Below are positions 1-9,751 of a stretch of DNA of 43,864 nucleotides, piece after piece. Below the pieces are notes generated by a model. The model was not told the origin of the DNA. It made no database searches and saw only the letters and a program-made list of their open reading frames with translations. A program made the position numbers and the translations under genes. Origin of the DNA: Carboxylicivirga sp. (GTDB lineage: Bacteria > Bacteroidota > Bacteroidia > Bacteroidales > Marinilabiliaceae); contig JAOARW010000090.1 of the NCBI GenBank assembly GCA_025210475.1, positions 1 to 43,864 of the forward strand. Reading direction: 5' to 3'. Each line of letters begins with the position of its first letter. Positions within the stretch are counted from its first letter, which is position 1.

Positions 1-136
1 GCTATCGGTGAGACAGGTTGGATAGTGTTTCATTCAATCTTAACTGCTTGGAAACTATTAAGATAGTAAATTTTATCCACTTATTAAACTGATAGCCAAT
101 GTTTTAATTTGTTATTTTTCTAAATTTAAACAGTCT

Positions 137-1573
137 CTAAGCCTCATACAAATTATGTGGTCGTCGTAATCCATGATAAACCACTTCCCCATTATATTGG
201 ATATTGTTTTCATCATTACTATACCCATAACGACGCAAATCAGTCCACTGCTCAGGCTGCAAATACATAGCAATGTATTTTTCGCGCATAACATCGGCTA
301 AGGTAACATTTGCCGAGCCCGGCACCACATCTGGGTTAATCAGGTAGGCTTCAATTTCTTCAGCCGGAACCCCTAAACGATTCATGTGGTAACGAATCCC
401 TTCTTTCATTTGCTCTACTGCCTTGGCTTTATCACCTCCCCAATAAGCTGCCTCAGCAATAATAAAATTAAGCTCTGCTCGAGTTAATAGACAAATAGCT
501 GATGTATCAGTTGTTAACACTTTATCGTACAATAACGGATACCAGGCTGACTGATGTGTGGCCGGCATTCCACTGTTACTTTCCAGGTATCGGTATGTTG
601 TATCAACCCCAGCACCTTTCTCGTCGCCCCTTGCTTTCATTAAAAATGGCAACCTAGGATCTTTAGCTGTTTCTGCAGCAGGATCATAAGCTAAGACATC
701 TTCCATAAAATACTTGGTTGGAATTGCACTTAACAAGTTATTAGTACGACTTTCCCAGCCATTAACGCCACGGTTTGTGCGCCCCCAAAAACAGTTTTGT
801 TCAACAGCAGAACCACCATCAAATTTATAATTGGGATCAGCCCAACCATTTAATGCCAATTCAGCCGTTTCAATTATTTTTTGAATGGTGGCCGCATCTG
901 TATTTTGATTAGGTAACTGGCGTAAAAGAATACGCGCTTTAATACCATACACAAACTGCTTCCATTTGGTCATATCTCCGGCATAAATACGATCAATGCC
1001 TTGATCCATCACCATATTTGTCTCTTTAATTACTTCAGGAGAATCATACAACTCAATTAATGCATCGGCTTCTTCAAGCATCCATTTATAAATATCTTCC
1101 TGCGTATCGTAAATGGGATTTTCAGTGTAAGCCGTACTTCTGGGCATATCACCAAATGCATCGGTCGTTTGCTGATTCGATAACAAACGCATGGTTCGGG
1201 CAACCGCTTCGTAATTCTCATTACCTCCATCTTCCAAATATCTTAGGATGGTATTTACGTTAGAACCAACATCAAAGAAATGACGACGCCACATGGGATG
1301 ACGGTTCATCCCCAAAAATTCCCATCCACTTTGGTAGGCGCGCGCACCAGTTTGACTTCTTCCTCCAGTAGTTAAGCACTGACTTAAATACATTCCATAT
1401 TCGCTATGATCATAGTTTTCAAGCGCACCATAAAACAGAACCGGAGGCATCAACAAGTCAACACTCACATCTATTGGGCGATTGGGATCGATGTTATCGC
1501 CAATAAAGTCATCACAAGAAGTAAAAATTACTAATCCTGCTAATACAAAAACGATATATTTTAAATACTTCAT
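137..1573 (-). CDS. SusD/RagB-family nutrient-binding outer-membrane lipoprotein
   Basis: This is the surface glycan- or oligomer-binding partner of the SusC channel encoded just upstream. The 478-residue length is typical of the family. The N-terminus is a lipoprotein signal ending in FTSC, with the acylated Cys at residue 20. It is followed by DNIDPNRP, the Asp-Pro-Asn start characteristic of the SusD-like_2 branch. The body is rich in Trp and aromatic TPR-like helices, as usual for SusD. The gene starts 11 bases after the susC stop, so the two are surely co-transcribed. No substrate can be read from the sequence itself. The location at the end of a murein-degradation block suggests peptidoglycan fragments (inference). 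No clear terminator is visible in the 136 bases downstream. Confidence 0.93.
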   Translation of the reverse strand: MKYLKYIVFVLAGLVIFTSCDDFIGDNIDPNRPIDVSVDLLMPPVLFYGALENYDHSEYGMYLSQCLTTGGRSQTGARAYQSGWEFLGMNRHPMWRRHFFDVGSNVNTILRYLEDGGNENYEAVARTMRLLSNQQTTDAFGDMPRSTAYTENPIYDTQEDIYKWMLEEADALIELYDSPEVIKETNMVMDQGIDRIYAGDMTKWKQFVYGIKARILLRQLPNQNTDAATIQKIIETAELALNGWADPNYKFDGGSAVEQNCFWGRTNRGVNGWESRTNNLLSAIPTKYFMEDVLAYDPAAETAKDPRLPFLMKARGDEKGAGVDTTYRYLESNSGMPATHQSAWYPLLYDKVLTTDTSAICLLTRAELNFIIAEAAYWGGDKAKAVEQMKEGIRYHMNRLGVPAEEIEAYLINPDVVPGSANVTLADVMREKYIAMYLQPEQWTDLRRYGYSNDENNIQYNGEVVYHGLRRPHNLYEA

Positions 1574-1584
1574 GATCTTCCTTC

Positions 1585-4500
1585 TTAAAAGTTAGCAGTA
1601 ATGTTAAAGGACACAGAGCGTGTACTAGGAATACGCAAATAGTCAACTCCATATGTACCGGCACCTCGTGAATTACCCGTATGATTGATAACAGGATCGG
1701 AACCTGAATAATTGGACCATAAGAATAGATTACGGCCAGTTACTGACACCTTAAGCCCTTCTATTCCGATTTGCTTTGATAACGAACTCAAATTATAGGA
1801 AAGCGCAACCGTTGACAGGCGCACAAACGAACCATCTTCAACAAAATTAGATTGTGCTGGTGCGAAATAGTTACTATAAAACAATTGATCAAAAATAACC
1901 GGTGTTGTATTGGGCACATAAGTACCATCTGCCTGTTCAACCACTCCTTCAACAATTATTTCCCTGTTCCGATAATCCTCCAGGTTGGCTGCCATTCCAT
2001 TTGACATCAAGTTTTGCAAAGTACCATTATAAACATCACCACCTTTACGAATATCAACCAATACAGATAAACCTAAGTTTTTATATTTCCATGAATTTTC
2101 AATTCCAATAGTAAAATCAGCCTCCCTATTACCCAAAACAGTAGTACTCGATCCACTAACCACAGGAGTTCCATCTTCTCTGACGATTACCTGACCATCT
2201 TCAGCTCTCTGATAATCCTTTCCGGTTAGACCAAACACCGGACCATTTTCAATGGATGCAGGACGCATGGTTCCAATCTGACCGGCATAATGATAAATTT
2301 CTTTCACATCACCAGGCAAATCACCAACAGTTCCTTCATTGTGAGCAAAGTTGGCTGTCAAATCCCATTTTAAATCAGCACTAGAGATTATTTTTTGATT
2401 CAAGGTTACCTCAATACCCTTATTTGAAATATCTCCCTCATTACGGGTTTGCAAGACATTACCGGTTGTTACAGGTACACGCACCGTCACAATTTGCCCG
2501 TCAACGAATGTTGAATAATAAGCCACATCAATTCGTGTTTTATCATTAAACAAACGCATGTCTACACCAATCTCCCATGAATCAGTAAACTCCGGATCCA
2601 GGTATCGGTTACCACTACTAACCGGATCCACTCCATACCCTCCATCAGGATGCTGAATCCAGTTTTTCATGTAGTTATGTTGCTTATAAGCATTTGTATC
2701 CTTACCTACTCTTGCCCAGTTACCACGTATCTTTCCAAAGCTAATCAATGGAGAATCTACATTCAATAACTCGGTCAGTATTAAGCCCCCACTAAAAGAA
2801 GGGTAATGATACGAGTCTTTATCATCCGCCAATGTAGAAGAGTTATCATTTCGTAGAGTTGCTCCCACATGAGCAATTCCCTTATAATCAAACTTGAGCT
2901 CTCCAAAAATACCTACCAGCTCCTTTTGCGAATATCCTACAAATATATCATTCGGATTTTTCACCGATAAATTGTTAAAACTATACAAGCCAGGAACAAT
3001 AAAGTCATAACCTCTGGAAGTTTGGGAATTACCTATACTACGCTTAAAATCGATACCTGTTAAGGCCTCAATTTTAATATCGGAAGTGATATTTTTGGTA
3101 TATCTGGCCAGAGCGCCAAAATTAATCACTTCACTTTTCCCCTCATATAAAGACATATAACCCAAATAAGGCAAATCTTCGGCAGCTGTTTCTCCTTCCG
3201 GATCAGCCCATCGCGGCGTTTGCACATATTCACTGTCGGAGTTTGTTAAGTCATAACTAACACGACCTGTCAAATTCAAATCTTCAATTGGCTCCCACTT
3301 CACAGCACCCTGCACCAGGGTACGATAACTATTGCCTTCGCTTTCATCTTCGTGACGCGACCAATTGGGATTTAACGGAGAATTGTATTTATTATTTGAA
3401 TTCACATACAACCAACGAATATCACCTTCAGGCGTTTTATAATGACTCATATCATCGTCAATGGGCCACGAATAAACACTACCCATACTTGAACCTCCGC
3501 GCGATTCCTTATTGGTGATATTAGCCATTACATCAACCGAAAGGTTCTCACGTATATTGTATTCAGACTTTACTAAAAATGTTAAACGTTTCAGGTAATC
3601 ATTAGGCATAACTCCTTCATGATCCAAATAACTCACCGAAGCGTAGGTATTAAACTTCTCACTACCACCTGACATCGACAGGTCATATTTCTGCATAACA
3701 CCTGTTTGCAAAAAGTTATCTACATTATCATATGTCTTCGTTCCTACAGGCTTAAGCGGCCCCCATCCTCCTTTGGATTCTTCACGATACACACCCAAAC
3801 CACCTCGCAAATACGAGTCCTGCAATTCAGGTAAATTAGCCACACTTTCCAGCTGAAGCGTTGAGCTCAGCGTAACCTGCATTGCACCAGCCTTACCTGA
3901 TTTAGTGGTAATCATAATGGCACCATTAGCAGCCTCCGAACCATATAATGCAGCGGCTGCAGCACCCTTCAATATGGTAACATTTTCGATATCCTCAGGG
4001 TTTATCTCAGCTGCTTTAGCCGCACCACCTGCCACATGCATGCCATTGAGGATAAAAATCGGCTCATTATTCATACTCGGATCAATAGAAGATGCTCCCC
4101 GAATTAAAATCTGAGAGGCAGCATTGGGCGAACCACCTGCTGCAGACACTTCGACTCCGGCCACCCGACCTTGCAATGAATTAACAAAGTTATTCTGTTT
4201 ATCATTGGTAATTTTTTGAGCATCTACCGATTGCACTGCAAAGTTCAGATTCTTCTTTTCAGCGACAACCCCCATAGCAGTAACCACTACTTCATCAATA
4301 CCCATGGAATCATCCGTCAGCACAACGTGGATTACCTCTGCAGTGCTAACAATTCTCTCTTCTGTTTTAAATCCAATAAAGGAATATACAATCGTTGAAC
4401 CGATAGGAGCTTCCATACTATACTCACCATCAAAGTTCGTAATTACCCCAGTTGTAGTACCTTTAATCACAATATTAACTCCTGGTAACGGATCACCCGC

Positions 4501-4680
4501 ATCATCGGTTACTTTACCCCGGATTTTTTGATTTTGTTGCGCAACATCAACATTTGATGTTACCATTTCTGTTTCGGCCAGTGCCACCTGGTTTACCAGC
4601 CCAAACAAACTAAAACAAAATAAAGCTCTAGCAGATAACCTTGAGCTTCGTCTTGCCAGATCTTTCCATCTTTTTTTCAT
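1585..4680 (-). CDS. SusC/RagA-family TonB-linked outer-membrane transporter
   Basis: This is an outer-membrane, TonB-energised importer of oligomers, working with the SusD lipoprotein 11 bases downstream. It has a signal peptide (cut near VALA-ET). A CarboxypepD_reg-like domain follows at about residues 50-125 (IRGKVTDDAGDPLPGVNI). The plug begins near EVVVTAMGV with LQGRVAGVEV and IRGASSI motifs, and a long beta-barrel ends in an aromatic residue (NITANF). The 1031-residue length is normal. It lies 315 bases downstream of the metallophosphoesterase gene, and that gap carries two copies of the candidate GntR operator core. It may therefore be a separately regulated unit of the murein locus. 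The substrate is inferred from context only. Confidence 0.95.
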   Translation of the reverse strand: MKKRWKDLARRSSRLSARALFCFSLFGLVNQVALAETEMVTSNVDVAQQNQKIRGKVTDDAGDPLPGVNIVIKGTTTGVITNFDGEYSMEAPIGSTIVYSFIGFKTEERIVSTAEVIHVVLTDDSMGIDEVVVTAMGVVAEKKNLNFAVQSVDAQKITNDKQNNFVNSLQGRVAGVEVSAAGGSPNAASQILIRGASSIDPSMNNEPIFILNGMHVAGGAAKAAEINPEDIENVTILKGAAAAALYGSEAANGAIMITTKSGKAGAMQVTLSSTLQLESVANLPELQDSYLRGGLGVYREESKGGWGPLKPVGTKTYDNVDNFLQTGVMQKYDLSMSGGSEKFNTYASVSYLDHEGVMPNDYLKRLTFLVKSEYNIRENLSVDVMANITNKESRGGSSMGSVYSWPIDDDMSHYKTPEGDIRWLYVNSNNKYNSPLNPNWSRHEDESEGNSYRTLVQGAVKWEPIEDLNLTGRVSYDLTNSDSEYVQTPRWADPEGETAAEDLPYLGYMSLYEGKSEVINFGALARYTKNITSDIKIEALTGIDFKRSIGNSQTSRGYDFIVPGLYSFNNLSVKNPNDIFVGYSQKELVGIFGELKFDYKGIAHVGATLRNDNSSTLADDKDSYHYPSFSGGLILTELLNVDSPLISFGKIRGNWARVGKDTNAYKQHNYMKNWIQHPDGGYGVDPVSSGNRYLDPEFTDSWEIGVDMRLFNDKTRIDVAYYSTFVDGQIVTVRVPVTTGNVLQTRNEGDISNKGIEVTLNQKIISSADLKWDLTANFAHNEGTVGDLPGDVKEIYHYAGQIGTMRPASIENGPVFGLTGKDYQRAEDGQVIVREDGTPVVSGSSTTVLGNREADFTIGIENSWKYKNLGLSVLVDIRKGGDVYNGTLQNLMSNGMAANLEDYRNREIIVEGVVEQADGTYVPNTTPVIFDQLFYSNYFAPAQSNFVEDGSFVRLSTVALSYNLSSLSKQIGIEGLKVSVTGRNLFLWSNYSGSDPVINHTGNSRGAGTYGVDYLRIPSTRSVSFNITANF

Positions 4681-4736
4681 TAATTACTGATTTAGATTTG
4701 ACTTATTATCTTTTAGTTTACAAATCATTTTAGAAT

Positions 4737-4747
4737 TACATCATACA
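4737..4747 (-). promoter_or_regulatory. candidate GntR operator, susC-proximal copy
   Basis: On the minus strand this reads TGTATGATGTA, identical to the core of the copies at 4804-4814 and 30223-30233. It lies 57-67 bases upstream of the susC start. The assignment to the GntR protein encoded at 29480-30208 is inference from recurrence at several promoters of the locus. Confidence 0.4.
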
Positions 4748-4802
4748 TCATTCATTAAATGCAATTTTAACTATTTTATTTCAATAATCAAACTTTATAT
4801 TT

Positions 4803-4817
4803 ATACATCATACAAAT
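4803..4817 (-). promoter_or_regulatory. candidate GntR operator, susC-distal copy
   Basis: On the minus strand this reads ATTTGTATGATGTAT. The same 15 bases occur exactly at 30222-30236, directly upstream of the gntR gene. It is located about 123-137 bases upstream of the susC start. It is an AT-rich motif, so chance must be tested by counting it genome-wide. Confidence 0.45.
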
Positions 4818-4995
4818 ACATCAACCTATAAGCATTACTAATAAGGCTTTAAGATAATTTAAACCTGTTTTATAACATGTCATACACATTATTTTTAAAA
4901 CAAATGATACAATACTACAATTGACTGTATTATAGCTATATAAAAATAATAAATAAGTATATTGAAGTTACTCGCTAAACCTGGATGTGGTAAGT

Positions 4996-6843
4996 TTATA
5001 TCCGAACCCTCATAAACTTACCATCCATGGTACAAACAAGTAAATAATTCTGACACTCTATTTTATTGATAGCAGAATTGGAAATTTTATATCGCCAAAG
5101 CAAATTCTGGCTTTTAATCTCTACAGCAAACAACTCACCATTTTTGGTACCTCCATAAACTATACCATCCGATTCAATTAAAGCACAAGGGTTATGATCA
5201 TAACCAAATCCAACGTTTGTAGCCCAGGTACTGCCATCTTCGATATTCTGCGTAGGAAATGCAACAATGGAATCGCTCATTAACTTTGTAAACACCAATT
5301 GCATATTAGTTGACACACCTATCGACTCCCGAACTTTATGCTCATTGCTACGATACAGGACAGATCCATCATGCAAATCCAGCACTGTATAATATCGATC
5401 AGGAGCTACAATAAAAACACACTCATTTGCTACTACAGGAATTACATTACCCGGCGAATACAATATTGCCTTATGCCCATTACTCCACTTCCATTTTAAA
5501 TGCCCGGTCGATTTATCCAGGCAATACAGGTGTCTGTCCCATGCCCCAAATATAATTTCACTGGAAATAATGCATGGTTTGGCTTGCACAAATCCACCAA
5601 CCTTATTAAAATGCCAAATCACCTCACCCGATCGTGCATCAATCCGGTAAAATCCCGATTTTCCGGCAGCAATGTACAAATCATGTCCATCGATAATACC
5701 TTCAGAAAACACAGGTGATCCAACTTTACAGCGCCATCGTTCTATTCCACTATTAAGATCGAATGCCTTAATAAATCCCTGAGAAGTGCCACATATTACC
5801 ATTTCATCATAAAGAACAGGAGTGGAATACTGCGGTTTACCCAATGGCTTTTGCCATATAAATTCGCCATCTAAGGCATTGTAAACTTTCAAAACCCCAT
5901 CTGACGCCAACCACGTTAATGCATTTTCCTTAAAGGCAAATCCCCCCATAACCGAAGCTTCATCAGAGTATATTTCTTCAACCACCAAATCGCCTGATAA
6001 CACACTATTATTATCAATTGGCTTTGGAGCCTTAGGTAAACTATCTATTTGAGTTGTATTACTGAGACTCCATCGCCGATAGATTTTTTGTGGTTTACCC
6101 AATAACTTCTCTTTTACAGCAACTGAATCGCCCTTAATTGTAACGATGTTATAGCCAATATCATCACCCGAACGCCCTATAAGAGCACGTCCCATCAATC
6201 CTGTAATATTATTAAAGTTCAACAACTGTAAGCGATGCCCATGGCCGCACAAAGCCAATTTGACATTACGTTTTTTTAAGGTCTCACTAACTTCATACCA
6301 ATTATCCAGGCCTTCAGTCAGAGGATAATGCGCCATTGAAATTGTAATTTGATCATTATCAACAGACAGCACTTTTTTCAACCAATTAATATCTTCGCGC
6401 TTGACATGCCCATCTCCCATCTTCATATAAGGCCCGGTATTAAACCCAAGAAAAGCATAGTTATGCATCTCAAAATAAAAACGATCATCTCCAAACAAAG
6501 TCTGATAAGTGGCTCCTCCGCTCTCGGACCAGTTTGTTTCATGATTACCCGGTAGCACATAAGTGGGAACCTTTATTTGATCAAGATTTTCTTTAAGCAA
6601 TTTCAATTCAGCATCAGACCCCATGTTGCTCAGATCACCGGTAATTACAACAAAATCAAAATCATCAGAATTAATTTCATGAATCACCTTTTGTAAAGCC
6701 AACTCGTTGGGATTACCCGGCTCAACATGCAGATCGGTTAAAAAAGCAAATCGGACTTCCTTTTCTGATTGACAAGCCAATAGCGCAGACAGTATTACCA
6801 CGTAAGCAATCCATCGAACAACAATGTGCGAGAATTTGTGCAT
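4996..6843 (-). CDS. metallophosphoesterase-PQQ beta-propeller fusion lipoprotein
   Basis: This is an exported phosphoesterase with a large propeller domain. The signal peptide ends in a lipobox LLAC (Cys24). Residues 32-230 carry the calcineurin-like metal-binding set: TDLH (Asp37, His39), ITGD (Asp70), PGNHE (Asn100, His101), MAHYP (His172) and CGHGH (His201, His203). From about residue 290 to the end there are PQQ/BamB-like repeats with recurring blocks such as LYCLDKSTGHLKWKW. The 615 residues equal the sum of the two domains. It follows the D-lactate dehydrogenase gene by 61 bases. The substrate is unknown. The propeller may bind glycan or protein, and location in the murein block suggests a phosphorylated envelope polymer, but that is inference. 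Confidence 0.85.
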   Translation of the reverse strand: MHKFSHIVVRWIAYVVILSALLACQSEKEVRFAFLTDLHVEPGNPNELALQKVIHEINSDDFDFVVITGDLSNMGSDAELKLLKENLDQIKVPTYVLPGNHETNWSESGGATYQTLFGDDRFYFEMHNYAFLGFNTGPYMKMGDGHVKREDINWLKKVLSVDNDQITISMAHYPLTEGLDNWYEVSETLKKRNVKLALCGHGHRLQLLNFNNITGLMGRALIGRSGDDIGYNIVTIKGDSVAVKEKLLGKPQKIYRRWSLSNTTQIDSLPKAPKPIDNNSVLSGDLVVEEIYSDEASVMGGFAFKENALTWLASDGVLKVYNALDGEFIWQKPLGKPQYSTPVLYDEMVICGTSQGFIKAFDLNSGIERWRCKVGSPVFSEGIIDGHDLYIAAGKSGFYRIDARSGEVIWHFNKVGGFVQAKPCIISSEIIFGAWDRHLYCLDKSTGHLKWKWSNGHKAILYSPGNVIPVVANECVFIVAPDRYYTVLDLHDGSVLYRSNEHKVRESIGVSTNMQLVFTKLMSDSIVAFPTQNIEDGSTWATNVGFGYDHNPCALIESDGIVYGGTKNGELFAVEIKSQNLLWRYKISNSAINKIECQNYLLVCTMDGKFMRVRI

Positions 6844-6904
6844 GATTGAATGAATTTTAAAACCTTTTCCTTCCTAATTAATTTAACTCCCGTGTATTAT
6901 TTAT

Positions 6905-9718
6905 TTAAGTAGTGGCTTTATCAACCAGATATAATATGGACTGATAGTTTAATCCGCTGTGCAAGGATAATCCAATTTCACAAGTACGACTTGTACTGTA
7001 ACCAGCCACTGCCTTTTCCGGCACTTCATCCTTCAGGTAGCGTAAAGCCGATTTATTTAAATCGGGCAAATTAAATCCTTTATCACCGGCCCAACCACAA
7101 CACCCTGTTTTTTCAGGCTTAATAACTTCCTTAGCACATAACTTAGCCAAATCACACAAAGCCTCATCCAATCCCATTTTTGTTGAACTACAGGTGGAAT
7201 GTACCATCACTGTTTCGTTTTGCATTTTAAACCGAAGATGATCTTTCAGAAACTTAAGAGTAAACTCTATGGGCTCAAACAGTTTTAAGCTTTTATCCAT
7301 CAATTCCTTCATTCGCAAAAGGCACGGACTCATATCGCACAAGATGGGATATTGTCCGTTATTACTTGCCTTTAAAAGCGCCTCTTCCAACTCCTTTAAC
7401 TTGTCCATGCCCTGTCCTTTAAAGCCTTTGCTGTCGAATGACATTCCACAACAAAGGCCGGACAGGTTCTCAGGATATATTATTTCATAACCAGCTTTAT
7501 TAACCAGCTTTTTAGTTACAACGGTCAAAGCTTCCTTCTGCTTCGTATCCATGTCATTACCCATCATACGATTGATACAGGCAGGAAAATAGACTACTTT
7601 ATTTTCAGATCTAATGGTTGATTTGGTATCAATCTTTGGCGCCGCCAATGGCATGTGTTTATTCCACAACGGAATATTTCGCCCCGAAACCTTATGCACG
7701 AATGCCCCACCTAATTCCATCAGCTTTACAGGTAATACCTTCTGCATGCCGCCTACAATGGATAAAGCTCCCCGAGCAACACCATTGAATGCGGCATATT
7801 GATTAGCAACAAAGCCAGCTGTTACATCAGCAAGATTTCCCTTACTGTCAAAACGGAGTTCCTTTATTAATTTACCTGTATTAATCCCTACCGGACAATT
7901 CAAAGCACATAATCCATCGGTAGCACAGCTTTCTTCACCCTTAAAATTGAACGCCTTTACCATGGACTTAAAATCCTTATCGGATGCATGCTGATTTTTA
8001 GATCTCAGAGCCCTGAAAACAGTAATTCGCTGACGAGGTGTTAGAGTCAAATGACGCGAAGGACAATTGCTTTCGCAAAACCCACACTCGATACAATTAT
8101 CAATAATCGGATGAGCTTCCGGCAGAGGTTTAATATTTCTGGTATATATTTCCGCATCTTCATTTAAAAGCACACAAGGATTTAATATCCCTTTAGGATC
8201 GATGGCTTTCTTAACTTCTTTCATTAGGTCATACACCTCTGCACCCCACTCGTATTCAACAAATGGCGCCATATTGCGACCGGTTCCATGCTCAGCCTTT
8301 AAACTTCCGTTGTATGTATTAACCACCAAATCGGCCAGACGATTCATGAAACTCTTGTAGTTATCCATTTGCCAATCCTGATCAAAATCGGGCATAATAA
8401 GAAAATGAATATTCCCATCCAGTAAGTGCCCCCACATAACTGAACTCCGGTATTGATGTTCATCCAATAACCTTTGCAAATCAGTTAAAGCCGCATCCAA
8501 TTTCTCCCCGGGAAAAGCAACATCTTCAATAATACAAGTTGTGCCAACTGGTCGTGTGGCAGCAGCCGAAGTAAAAAGCCCTTTCCTTACTTTCCAGTAT
8601 GTATTGTAATCTTTAGGATTGTCGGTAAACTTTATTGGGTATAAGGTTTGAATACCATTAAGTTTTTCCTGAATTTCTTTCTGCTGGGCATCCAGCGCCC
8701 CTGTACTTTGAGCCGATGTTTCGATCAATAAGGCTGCTGCTCCATCAGGCAAATCCTTTAATAAAGCAGGCAAGCCATCCACATTTTCAACGGCTCTTAA
8801 GGCATTACGATCCATCAATTCAGCAGCACTTACTTTGCAACCTCTCAATGGCAGAATACATTTAGCCGCTTCACGTATATCGGGCAAAAACATCAATGAA
8901 CACGTTTTAAAAGGAGCATCTTCGATGGTCTTCATTTTGACTTCAGATATAAAACCCAATGTTCCCTCTGATCCAACCATCAGATGCATTAAGATATCAA
9001 TGGGATCATCAAAGTCAATAAACGAATTCATACCGTAACCTGTCGTATTCTTCAGCTGGTATTTCGTATTAATTTTATCAAAAACAGCCTGCCCGTTTTT
9101 AATGCGTGTCTTGATTGAAAGCAAGTCTGCCAATAGGTCTTTGTGACTCTGACGAAAAGCTTCGCGACTCGCTTTTTCATCGGTAACCAATAGCGTCCCA
9201 TCAGCCATCACAAGTCGCATCGCTTCAATGGTATTATAACTATTCGTACGAATTCCATAACTTGCTCCACTTGCATTATTGGCAACAATACCTCCTATTT
9301 TAGCCGCATTGATAGATGCCGGACTGGGGCCTATCTTATAGCCATATTTTGCCAACTGCTGATTGGCAAAACCTCCACGAACACCAGGCTGCATTTTAAT
9401 CTGACGCCCCGAACCTAAAACCTCCAATCGATTAAATTCCGGTCCTATTTCAATCAAAACCGAATCTGTAATGGTTTGACCAGATAAACTGGTACCGCCA
9501 GCTTTAAATGTAACAGGCAGCTCTTGCTTATAAGCCAGTTTTAGTACCTGCTGTAATTGCAACTCATTATTAACAATTACCACTAGTTGAGGCACCAAAC
9601 GATAAAATCCCGCATCAGTACCTTTTGCAAAACGATCGATATATTTGGCTGACATTTGCTCTTTGGGCAAATGATTACCTAATTCAGTTATAAAAATATT
9701 AATCCTATCCCTTCCCAT
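6905..9718 (-). CDS. FAD/Fe-S D-lactate dehydrogenase (Dld-II/GlcD-GlcF fusion type)
   Basis: This is a membrane-associated flavin dehydrogenase for a D-2-hydroxy acid, most likely D-lactate to pyruvate. The N-terminal half has the FAD_binding_4 fold (FKAGGTSLSGQT, then GGIVANNASGASYG) and the FAD-oxidase C-terminal domain (WGHLLDGNIHF, AEHGTGRNMAPF). From about residue 539 come a CxxCxxCxxxCP cluster motif (CIECGFCESNCP) and a second, CATDGLCALNCP. Two cysteine-rich CCG segments follow (LSGLCCGMSFD and TGCCGWAGDKG). The 937-residue length matches quinone-dependent D-lactate dehydrogenases of this fused type; the related YdiJ-type D-2-hydroxyglutarate enzymes are about 80 residues longer. There is no signal peptide. 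Because MurQ, encoded at 28560, releases D-lactate from MurNAc-6-P, D-lactate is the favoured substrate (inference). Confidence 0.85.
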   Translation of the reverse strand: MGRDRINIFITELGNHLPKEQMSAKYIDRFAKGTDAGFYRLVPQLVVIVNNELQLQQVLKLAYKQELPVTFKAGGTSLSGQTITDSVLIEIGPEFNRLEVLGSGRQIKMQPGVRGGFANQQLAKYGYKIGPSPASINAAKIGGIVANNASGASYGIRTNSYNTIEAMRLVMADGTLLVTDEKASREAFRQSHKDLLADLLSIKTRIKNGQAVFDKINTKYQLKNTTGYGMNSFIDFDDPIDILMHLMVGSEGTLGFISEVKMKTIEDAPFKTCSLMFLPDIREAAKCILPLRGCKVSAAELMDRNALRAVENVDGLPALLKDLPDGAAALLIETSAQSTGALDAQQKEIQEKLNGIQTLYPIKFTDNPKDYNTYWKVRKGLFTSAAATRPVGTTCIIEDVAFPGEKLDAALTDLQRLLDEHQYRSSVMWGHLLDGNIHFLIMPDFDQDWQMDNYKSFMNRLADLVVNTYNGSLKAEHGTGRNMAPFVEYEWGAEVYDLMKEVKKAIDPKGILNPCVLLNEDAEIYTRNIKPLPEAHPIIDNCIECGFCESNCPSRHLTLTPRQRITVFRALRSKNQHASDKDFKSMVKAFNFKGEESCATDGLCALNCPVGINTGKLIKELRFDSKGNLADVTAGFVANQYAAFNGVARGALSIVGGMQKVLPVKLMELGGAFVHKVSGRNIPLWNKHMPLAAPKIDTKSTIRSENKVVYFPACINRMMGNDMDTKQKEALTVVTKKLVNKAGYEIIYPENLSGLCCGMSFDSKGFKGQGMDKLKELEEALLKASNNGQYPILCDMSPCLLRMKELMDKSLKLFEPIEFTLKFLKDHLRFKMQNETVMVHSTCSSTKMGLDEALCDLAKLCAKEVIKPEKTGCCGWAGDKGFNLPDLNKSALRYLKDEVPEKAVAGYSTSRTCEIGLSLHSGLNYQSILYLVDKATT

Positions 9719-9751
9719 AGCTTGATTTTAATTCAGAATAAATCTTACAGC

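Larger units (their letters stand above)
4681..4995. other. AT-rich intergenic region upstream of susC
   Basis: No gene is visible in this 315-base stretch. It is very AT-rich and holds two copies of the 11-mer TACATCATACA (4737-4747 and 4804-4814) and a looser copy near 4879-4887. It presumably contains the susCD promoter, but I could not find a confident TAnnTTTG element on the minus strand. Confidence 0.6.

Noticed and set aside
1..136. Terminator for the susCD unit from the GCTATC / GATAGC pairing
   Set aside because: The arms are short and some 90 bases apart with no T tract; not convincing.
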